The notes below the pieces were generated by a model, which had not been told where the DNA came from, made no database searches, and saw nothing but the letters and a program-made list of their open reading frames with translations. From contig JAFAUB010000031.1 of NCBI GenBank assembly GCA_019243635.1, forward strand, positions 1 through 64,000: 64,000 bases of DNA. The letters run 5' to 3'. Positions within the stretch are counted from its first letter, which is position 1, and the number at the start of each line of letters is the position of its first letter. This document shows, one piece after another, positions 58,059 through 64,000 of this stretch. The position numbers and the translations under genes are program-made. The stretch is from Pseudonocardiales bacterium. Its GTDB lineage: Bacteria; Actinomycetota; Actinomycetes; Mycobacteriales; Pseudonocardiaceae.

Positions 58059-58324
58059 GAGGTCCTCCTTGGTCAGAGCCTCGCCGCCGTCATCGCAGCC
58101 CCGCCCACCGGGTTTATTCGCGACGCGTCGGGCGGGAATCTCTTGATTAATTCAGTGGCCCATTTCCATGGCGTGCGTCGACGGGGCGGTCAAGAGCTGG
58201 AGATTAGCATTCCCCCTACTGCCTACTGTGTGCCGTGACGCGGCGCGGTGTCACGGCTTCGGCTGACGAGAGTGAACATAATCGAGGCGCTCCAGCCCGC
58301 ACAAGGGCCAGACCTGACCTAGTA

Positions 58325-58351
58325 GGATAGACTAGACCAACCTAGTCATCC
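58325..58351. promoter_or_regulatory. Palindromic operator candidate before the toxin-antitoxin operon
   Basis: GACTAG (58330-58335) and CTAGTC (58342-58347) flank six bases, and GGAT/ATCC extend the arms (58325-58328, 58348-58351) with one bulged A. It lies 34 bp before the antitoxin start in an unusually AT-rich patch. Phd-type antitoxins autorepress at such palindromes. This is inference from position and symmetry. Confidence 0.55.
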
Positions 58352-58384
58352 AGGACGAGGCTAACCGGACGTGAGGTTGAGGTC

Positions 58385-58651
58385 GTGGCAAAGCAGGTGA
58401 ACGTCTACGAGGCCAAGACCCAGCTCTCCAAGCTGCTGGAGCAGGTGGAGGCGGGCGACGAGATCATCATCGCCCGCCACGGCAAGCCGGTGGCGCGGCT
58501 GGTGCCGTTGCAGCGTGCCCCTGTGCGTCGGGTGCCCGGAGCATGGAAGGGCAAGGTCTGGATGTCGCCGGATTTCGATGAGCCTGACCCGGAGCTGGAG
58601 AACTTGTTCTACGACGGGCCGATCTTCCCTGACGAGGACGATCGTTTGTGA
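58385..58651 (+). CDS. Type II antitoxin, Phd/YefM family
   Basis: 88 residues. The N-terminal DNA-binding fold is typical (VNVYEAKTQLSKLLEQVEAG, IIARHGKPVARLVPL). The C-terminal acidic tail (DEPDPELENLFYDGP) should wrap the toxin. The start is GTG 58385. It overlaps the toxin start by GTGA, ensuring antitoxin is made first and toxin by coupling. Confidence 0.92.
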   Translation: MAKQVNVYEAKTQLSKLLEQVEAGDEIIIARHGKPVARLVPLQRAPVRRVPGAWKGKVWMSPDFDEPDPELENLFYDGPIFPDEDDRL

Positions 58652-59022
58652 GGCTTCTGCTCGACACGAACGTCCTGATCTGGTGGCTCGAGGAGTCGCC
58701 ACGGCTGGGCAAAGAGACTCGTGAAGCGATCGCGGGGGAGTTTGAGGTCACGGTGTCGGCGGTCAGTGCGTTCGAGATCGCAGCCAAGGTGGCGATCGGC
58801 AAGCTGCGGACGCCAGGTGACCTTGCCGCGCAGATCGCGGAACAGGAGATGATCGAACTGCCGGTAACGGTGCGGCACGGATTGGCGGTGGGACAGCTGC
58901 CCATGCACCATCGCGACCCGTTCGACCGGCTGCTCATCGCTCAGGCACGGTGTGAGGGATTCACGATCGTCACCGCTGATCGCGCATTCACCGCCTACGA
59001 CGTGCCGATCATGCCCGCCTGA
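58648..59022 (+). CDS. PIN-domain toxin, VapC family
   Basis: 124 residues of a ribonuclease toxin. Catalytic acids: Asp6 in LLLDTNVLIWWLEE, Glu in SAVSAFEIAAKVAIGK, Asp in HHRDPFDRLLIAQA and Asp in IVTADRAFTAYDV. Targets of VapC toxins are usually tRNA or rRNA loops; the specific one is unknown. It is intact and coupled to the antitoxin. Confidence 0.93.
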   Translation: MRLLLDTNVLIWWLEESPRLGKETREAIAGEFEVTVSAVSAFEIAAKVAIGKLRTPGDLAAQIAEQEMIELPVTVRHGLAVGQLPMHHRDPFDRLLIAQARCEGFTIVTADRAFTAYDVPIMPA

Positions 59023-59256
59023 GTCAGGCGAGGTGATCGTTGTCTCCTACGCGGAGGAACTCCAGGCTCCGAGCTGGTGCGTGAGCCGCCTCAGGGGCGT
59101 TATCGAAAAGGCAGCAAATCGTCTACGTGGCAAGAACGCAGATTCACCGGAATCTGGAGATGTGCGTGATGAGGTGGCCGCCGACCTGCTCATCGCTTTG
59201 GAGAAGGGTGACTCTGCGGCCAGCTTGGCGAGCCCAGGCACCGACGGCCCGGGGTC
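59023..59256 (+). other. No gene recognised between the two toxin-antitoxin modules
   Basis: A frame starting near GTG 59033 (VIVVSYAEELQAPSW, then DVRDEVAADLLIALEKGDSA) stays open through this stretch but continues into sequence that overlaps the antitoxin remnant in another frame. It has no ribosome site and no recognisable fold. It is probably decaying DNA. Confidence 0.35.
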
Positions 59257-59451
59257 TTGGACCGACGCAGAAGACGTCCGACGGTCGCGCTGGTCCCGCC
59301 TCGGCAGGCCCGGCACAGTGACCACAAACCCGTCGGTTCTGCCGCCGTCGCCGGGGCGCTGGCTGAATGGGACACGATCGATGAGGACATGGCGGAGGTC
59401 GTCGCGACTCGGAGGTGGGCGATCGACCGGCCGGTTCTCCCATTACCGTGA
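59257..59451 (+). pseudogene. Antitoxin remnant (C-terminal tail)
   Basis: Only the end is plausible: AVAGALAEWDTIDEDMAEVV and RRWAIDRPVLPLP, resembling the toxin-binding tail of VapB-type antitoxins. Its stop overlaps the GTG of the following PIN remnant by GTGA, the same coupling as in the intact pair upstream. The DNA-binding half is missing or unrecognisable. Confidence 0.4.
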
Positions 59452-59862
59452 CCGGTTACTGCCCGGACACGGATGTGATCAGCGCCGTGCTAAAGTCTGC
59501 ACCGCCGTTGCATCTCATCCGACGGTTGGCGGTGACTCCCGCTGAATGTCAGTTCACCACGGCCATCACGGTGGGCGAGCTGATCCACGGCGTGGCCCGC
59601 CGTCGCGGTGCTCAGCTCTGGCGAACGCATCCAGCACCTCATTCATGAGGTTGGCGTGGTGCTGCCTTGGATGAGGTTGCGGCACATGCCTACGGCGACC
59701 TTCGGGCGACGCTGGAGCAGGCGGGGCAGCCACTCGCCGAGCCAGACCTCCGTCACGTCGACGTGTTCACGCTGGATGCACCGAGCCGCGTGCGCGGGGG
59801 CGCTGGGGTGAGGTCGGTGGAGGTGAAGCCCGCACTCAAACCCTGCACCCACCTGAACGTCT
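59448..59862 (+). pseudogene. Decayed PIN-domain (VapC-like) toxin
   Basis: From GTG 59448: CPDTDVISAVLKSAPPLHLI and TTAITVGELIHGVARRRGAQ, matching PIN-domain strands with the first Asp and the Glu. A frameshift near 59600 moves to GERIQHLIHEVGVVLPW, and another near 59665 to DEVAAHAYGDLRATLEQAGQ and PLAEPDLR. The last catalytic Asp region is replaced by unrelated residues. Two frameshifts make it non-functional. It differs clearly from the intact neighbour, so it is a separate acquisition rather than a duplicate. Confidence 0.7.
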
Positions 59863-60082
59863 GACCTACCGGCCTCGTTTCTTCACCGTCGGAGGTCTGC
59901 GTACATGACTGATCTGGTTCCTACCGCACTCGTACCCGGATTGGACAAGTGTCGGCCGGTCGTCTGGTGCACCACTCCACTCAGCTGTAGTGCGGGTGGT
60001 CGTGCTCCGTGTCACCTGGATAGATCACTGATCCGCGGCTGGGCTGGTGGTCACGGCCTCGGTGTTGGCATAGCTTGTCGTT
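59863..60082 (+). other. cobN upstream region
   Basis: About 220 bases with no gene. A B12 riboswitch would be expected in some relatives, but the conserved B12-box sequence was not found. The promoter elements are not identifiable. Confidence 0.5.
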
Positions 60083-63000
60083 GTGCGGATCTTGCTGCTG
60101 TCCACCGCGGACACCGACCTGCTCGCCGCGCGGGCCTGCGACGTTGGTTACCGGCTCGCCAACCCGGCCCGGACCGAGCCCACCGAGCTGTCCGCGCTGC
60201 TCGAAGGGGTGGACGTGGTGGTGCTCCGGTTGCTCGGCGGGCGGCGGGCCTGGGAGCCAGGGCTCGAGGCGCTGCTGCGCGCCCGGTTGCCGACGGTGTG
60301 CCTGGGTGGGGAGGCGGTCCCGGATGCGCAGCTGATGGCGGCCTCCACCGTTCCGGCGGGGGTGGTCGCGGAGGCGCTGCGTTACCTGGTCGCCGGCGGG
60401 CCCGCGAACCTGGCCCAGTTAGCCCGGTTCCTGTCCGACACGCTGCTGTTCACCGGGGAGGGCTTCGAGCCGCCGGCCGCCACCCCGGACTACGGTGTGC
60501 ACGACGTGCGCGAGCCGGACCCGGGACGCCCGACCGTCGGCATCGTGTTCTACCGGGCGCACGCGCTGGCCGGGAACACCGGCTTCGTCGACGTGCTGGC
60601 TGACGCGCTCCGCGCGGCCGGAGCGAATGCGCTGCCGGTGTTCTGCGGCTCGCTGCGCGGGCTGGGCGACGCTCAGGCGCGGAGGCTGCGCGCGCTGCTG
60701 GGTCGGTGTGACGCGGTGGTCACCACGGTGCTCGCCGCGGGCGGCAGCGCCGGGGCCGAGGAGGAGTCCTGGGACGCCGGAGCGCTGGCCGAGCTGGACG
60801 TCCCGGTGCTCCAAGGCCTGTGCCTGACCTCCTCTCGGGCCGGCTGGCAGGACAGCGACGCGGCGCTGTCCCCGATGGACGCCGCCATGCAGGTCGCGAT
60901 CCCGGAGTTCGACGGGCGGCTGGTGTCGGTGCCGTTCTCCTTCAAGGAGCCGGGAGCGGACGGGATCCCGGTCTATGTGGCCGACCCCGAGCGGGCCGCC
61001 CGGGTGGCCGGAACCGCCGTGGCACTGGCCCGGCTGCGACAGGTGCCGGCGCCGGACAAGCGGATCGCGATCGTGCTCTCGGCGTACCCGACGAAGCATG
61101 GCCGGATCGGTAACGCGGTCGGGCTGGACACCCCGGCGTCAGCCGTGGTGCTGCTGCGCGCGCTCGCCGAGGCCGGCTACCACCTCGGGGACCTGGAGGT
61201 CGAGGCGCTGGAGGGTGACGCGCTGATCCACCGGCTGATCGCCGCCGGCGGGCACGACGTGGAGTGGCTCACCGAGGAGCAGATGGCGGCCGCGGCGATC
61301 CGGGTGCCCACCGCGCGGTACGTCCAGTGGTTCGCCGGCCTGCCCGCGCCGCTGCGCGAGTCGGTCGTGGCGGCCTGGGGTGAGCCTCCGGGACAGCTGT
61401 ACGTGTCCGACGGCGGGATCTACGTCGGCTCGCTGCGGTTCGGCAACGTGGTGCTGCTCATCCAGCCGCCGCGCGGGTTCGGCGAGCACCCGGTGGCGAT
61501 CTACCACGACCCCGAGCTGGCTCCCTCGCACCAGTATCTGGCTGCTTACCGGTGGCTGGAGCACTCCTTCGGCGCGCACGCGGTGGTGCACCTGGGCAAG
61601 CACGGCAACCTGGAGTGGCTGCCCGGCAAGGGGCTGGGGCTGGCCGCGCGGGACGCCCCGGACGCGGTACTCGGAAACCTGCCGCTGGTGTACCCGTTCA
61701 TCGTCAACGACCCCGGTGAGGGCACCCAGGCCAAGCGCCGGGCGCACGCCACGATCGTCGATCACCTGATCCCGCCGATGGCCCGGGCCGACAGCTACGG
61801 TGATCTGGCCCGCCTCGAGCAGCTGCTCGACGAGTACGCAGGCGTGGCGGCGCTCGACCCGGACAAGCTCCCCACCCTGCGCGGGCAGATCTGGACGCTG
61901 GTCCAGAGCGCCCAGCTGCACCATGACTTGGGCGCGGACGCGCCGCCGGGTGAGGCCGACTTCGACGAGCTCGTGCTGCACCTCGACGGGTACCTGTGCG
62001 AGATCAAGGACGTGCAGATCCGCGACGGGCTTCACGTGCTGGGCCGGGTCCCCACCGGGGAGGAGCTGGTCAACGATGTGCTCGCGGTGCTGCGCGCCCG
62101 CCAGGTGTTCGGCTCCGGCGCGGCGCTGCCCGGCTTGCGGGCGGCCATCGCGGAGTGTCTCGGCCTGGACGAGCAGGAGTCGCTCGCCGACGTCGACCGC
62201 CTGGAGGCGCTGGCTCGCGCGCTCGTGCGGGGCGTCCAGGCCCTCGGCTGGGACGCCGCGTCGGTGCCCGCCGTGGTGACCGAGGTATTGGGGGCACCCC
62301 ACGCCGGGGTGGTCTCGGTGCTGCGGTTCGGCTGCGCCGAGCTGGTCCCACGCCTGGCCGGCACCCCGGCCGAGATCACCAACGTGCTGCGCGCCCTGGA
62401 CGGCCGGTTCATCGAACCCGGACCGTCCGGCTCGCCCACCCGCGGCCTGGTGTCCGTGCTGCCGACCGGTCGCAACTTCTACTCCGTGGACCCCAAGGCC
62501 ATCCCCTCCCGCAACGCCTTCGAGGTGGGCGCCGCGCTGGCCGACTCGTTACTCGAACGCCACCGCGCCGACACCGGTGACTGGCCCGCCTCGGTGGGTC
62601 TCACGGTGTGGGGCACCAGCGCCATGCGCACCCAGGGCGACGACATCGCCGAGGTGCTGGCGCTGCTCGGCGTCCGCCCGACATGGGACGACGCATCCCG
62701 TCGGGTCACCGGCCTGGAGGTGGTCGGGCTCGAGGAGCTCGGCCGGCCCCGCATCGACGTGGTGCTGCGCATCTCCGGTTTCTTCCGGGACGCCTTCCCG
62801 CACGTGGTCGCGTTGCTGGACGACGCGATCGCCGCCGTCGCGATGCTGGACGAGCCGGCGGAACGGAACTTCCTCGCCGCGCACTACCGGGCCGACCTCG
62901 CCGTCCACGGCGACGACCGGCGGGCTCGCACCCGGATCTTCGGTTCCAAGCCCGGCGCGTACGGCGCCGGGCTGCTGCCGCTGATCGACAGCCGGGAGTG

Positions 63001-63658
63001 GCGCACCGACGCTGACCTCGCCGAGGTCTACGCCACCTGGGGTGGTTACGCCTACGGGCGGGGCCTCGACGGGCTCAGCGCGCGCGGGGACATGGAGCAC
63101 GCCTTCCGGCGCATCACGGTGGCTGCCAAGAACGTCGACACCCGCGAGCACGACATCGCCGACTCCGACGACTACTTCCAGTACCACGGTGGGATGGTCG
63201 CGATGGTGCGCTCCCTGACTGGCCGCAGTCCCGCGTCCTATGTGGGTGACTCGGCGGTGCCACACGCCGTCAAGACCCGCTCGCTGGCCGAGGAGACCCG
63301 CCGGGTGTTCCGCTCCCGGGTGGTCAACCCCCGGTGGATCGCCGCCATGCAACGGCACGGTTACAAGGGCGCCTTCGAGCTGGCCGCGACCGTCGACTAC
63401 CTGTTCGGCTTCGACGCCACGGCGGGAGTGGTCGAGGACTGGATGTACCACCAGCTCACCGAGTCCTACATCGTCGATCCCGAGGTGCAGCGGTTCCTGC
63501 GGCGCTCCAACCCGTGGGCGCTGCGGGGGATGACCGAGCGGCTGCTCGAGGCCGCTGACCGGAGTCTGTGGGCCGATCCCGACCCGGCGCACCTCGACGC
63601 GCTGCGGGCGATCTACCTGGACCTCGAGGGCGAACTGGAGGGCGAACTGGAGGGCTGA
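60083..63658 (+). CDS. cobN: Cobaltochelatase subunit CobN
   Basis: The large subunit of the ATP-dependent chelatase that inserts cobalt into hydrogenobyrinic acid a,c-diamide in the aerobic B12 pathway. 1191 residues, near family length. Motifs include HALAGNTGFVDVLADAL, AYPTKHGRIGNAVGLDTPAS, HLGKHGNLEWLPGKGLGLA, LPTGRNFYSVDPKAIPSRNA and AYGRGLDGLSARGDMEHAFR. The GTG start at 60083 gives MRILLLSTADTDLLAA. The C-terminus ends in a small repeat (LEGELEGELEG) from a 12-bp duplication. The CobS/CobT-type partner subunits are not in the window. Confidence 0.96.
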   Translation: MRILLLSTADTDLLAARACDVGYRLANPARTEPTELSALLEGVDVVVLRLLGGRRAWEPGLEALLRARLPTVCLGGEAVPDAQLMAASTVPAGVVAEALRYLVAGGPANLAQLARFLSDTLLFTGEGFEPPAATPDYGVHDVREPDPGRPTVGIVFYRAHALAGNTGFVDVLADALRAAGANALPVFCGSLRGLGDAQARRLRALLGRCDAVVTTVLAAGGSAGAEEESWDAGALAELDVPVLQGLCLTSSRAGWQDSDAALSPMDAAMQVAIPEFDGRLVSVPFSFKEPGADGIPVYVADPERAARVAGTAVALARLRQVPAPDKRIAIVLSAYPTKHGRIGNAVGLDTPASAVVLLRALAEAGYHLGDLEVEALEGDALIHRLIAAGGHDVEWLTEEQMAAAAIRVPTARYVQWFAGLPAPLRESVVAAWGEPPGQLYVSDGGIYVGSLRFGNVVLLIQPPRGFGEHPVAIYHDPELAPSHQYLAAYRWLEHSFGAHAVVHLGKHGNLEWLPGKGLGLAARDAPDAVLGNLPLVYPFIVNDPGEGTQAKRRAHATIVDHLIPPMARADSYGDLARLEQLLDEYAGVAALDPDKLPTLRGQIWTLVQSAQLHHDLGADAPPGEADFDELVLHLDGYLCEIKDVQIRDGLHVLGRVPTGEELVNDVLAVLRARQVFGSGAALPGLRAAIAECLGLDEQESLADVDRLEALARALVRGVQALGWDAASVPAVVTEVLGAPHAGVVSVLRFGCAELVPRLAGTPAEITNVLRALDGRFIEPGPSGSPTRGLVSVLPTGRNFYSVDPKAIPSRNAFEVGAALADSLLERHRADTGDWPASVGLTVWGTSAMRTQGDDIAEVLALLGVRPTWDDASRRVTGLEVVGLEELGRPRIDVVLRISGFFRDAFPHVVALLDDAIAAVAMLDEPAERNFLAAHYRADLAVHGDDRRARTRIFGSKPGAYGAGLLPLIDSREWRTDADLAEVYATWGGYAYGRGLDGLSARGDMEHAFRRITVAAKNVDTREHDIADSDDYFQYHGGMVAMVRSLTGRSPASYVGDSAVPHAVKTRSLAEETRRVFRSRVVNPRWIAAMQRHGYKGAFELAATVDYLFGFDATAGVVEDWMYHQLTESYIVDPEVQRFLRRSNPWALRGMTERLLEAADRSLWADPDPAHLDALRAIYLDLEGELEGELEG

Positions 63659-63666
63659 GGCCCTCC

Positions 63667-63710
63667 CCGTGAGTGGCGATGCGAGTGGGAACTCGCATCG
63701 CCACTCACGG
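63667..63710. terminator. Perfect 20-bp hairpin between cobN and the M15 peptidase gene
   Basis: CCGTGAGTGGCGATGCGAGT (63667-63686), loop GGGA, and its exact complement (63691-63710). It lies 8 bp after the cobN stop and 1 bp from the end of the opposing gene, so it can act as a bidirectional terminator. Confidence 0.9.
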
Positions 63711-63711
63711 G

Positions 63712-64000
63712 TCAGCGTCCGTCGACGCTGAAATGCATGAAGTCGACCGGGCCCGGCCACCGGCCACCCCATGTCCACCCCGCCGACTCGAACGCGGTGA
63801 CTGCGGGGCCGCCGTCCAACGCCATGCCGGACCGCAGCCAGCCCCGGTTGAGGTAGGACGAGGCCAGCTCAGGCACCACCAGGTCGCCCTTGACGTAGGG
63901 GTTGTCGAATGGGTTGAGGTCGATGGCCAGCCCGTAGGCATGGGCCGACCAGCGGGTCTGGCCATGGGCCTGGTGGCAGACGAAGGCCTCGGTGTTGTTG
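63712..64000 (-). CDS. M15-family D,D-carboxypeptidase-like protein, C-terminal part (5' end outside window)
   Basis: On the minus strand an open frame runs from the window edge to a TGA at 63712-63714, ~95 residues. Zinc-ligand motifs of the M15 (VanY/D-Ala-D-Ala carboxypeptidase) fold are present: WSAHAYGLAIDLNPFDNPYV (His and Asp) and VDFMHFSVDG (final His), with GWTWGGRWPGP between. It would trim cell-wall peptide stems. The start and any signal peptide are beyond the window. Confidence 0.85.
   Translation of the reverse strand, partial: NNTEAFVCHQAHGQTRWSAHAYGLAIDLNPFDNPYVKGDLVVPELASSYLNRGWLRSGMALDGGPAVTAFESAGWTWGGRWPGPVDFMHFSVDGR

Noticed and set aside
59033-59545. Open frame between the toxin-antitoxin modules
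   Set aside because: It overlaps the antitoxin and toxin remnants in another frame, has no ribosome site, and shows no recognisable fold.
59863-60082. Cobalamin riboswitch upstream of cobN
   Set aside because: The region was read for the conserved B12-box and core sequences and none was seen.

Overview
The window is high-GC actinobacterial chromosome, most like a non-streptomycete actinomycete (Pseudonocardiales-like); the genus cannot be fixed from sequence alone. Supporting signs are GTG starts, ATGA/GTGA gene overlaps, a WhiG-type sigma factor, DUF2469/DUF2631/DUF4081 genes, and the order ffh-rpsP-rimM-trmD-rplS-lepB-rnhB ... rpsB-tsf-pyrH-frr-cdsA-rlmN ... dxr-rip-ispG-map that is familiar from mycobacteria and relatives. 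No rRNA, tRNA, CRISPR array or insertion sequence was seen.

Layout. 1-4.5 kb: 3' end of smc, a condensation/acyltransferase-like gene, and an XRE regulator with a broken small gene beside it. 4.5-13.6 kb: ppc, then a minus-strand three-gene operon (GCS2/ATP-grasp double ligase, AsnO-like amidotransferase, S9 peptidase) that looks like a small-peptide or osmolyte pathway. 13.7-25.3 kb: a decayed nitrate reductase gene, ftsY with a repeat-built proline linker, the nitrogen operon amtB-glnK-glnD behind a GlnR-type operator, a DivIVA-like coiled-coil gene, ffh, an amidohydrolase and a CPBP protease. 25.5-36.5 kb: ribosome and RNA-processing genes (rpsP, KH protein, rimM, trmD, rplS), lepB, rnhB, DUF2469, a P450, two DnaA boxes, yraN, yifB, a disrupted dprA, xerC and a WhiG-like sigma factor. 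36.4-43.4 kb: an M23 peptidase, rpsB, tsf, pyrH, frr, cdsA, a methyltransferase and rlmN, with a strong hairpin terminator.

43.4-48.2 kb is an accessory island. A decayed XRE regulator runs straight into a frameshifted graspetide (omega-ester RiPP) precursor, followed by translationally coupled ATP-grasp maturase and PIMT-like methyltransferase genes, and then a LigC-type DNA ligase. 48.2-57.8 kb returns to core genes: two small membrane proteins, dxr, rip, ispG, a DUF4081-GNAT gene, a penicillin-binding lipoprotein lacking both catalytic lysines, map and cobQ. 57.8-60 kb holds a small hypothetical gene, an intact Phd/VapC toxin-antitoxin pair and a decayed second pair. The window ends with cobN, a perfect 20-bp terminator stem, and the 3' end of an M15 peptidase gene on the minus strand.

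The two regions that most deserve attention are the aspartimidylated-graspetide-type cluster (44.7-47.1 kb) and the double-ligase/amidotransferase/peptidase operon (7.3-13.5 kb). Gene loss is a recurring theme: at least six loci (a possible zinc-ribbon gene, nitrate reductase, dprA, the XRE regulator, the RiPP precursor and a PIN toxin) are broken by frameshifts or deletions.
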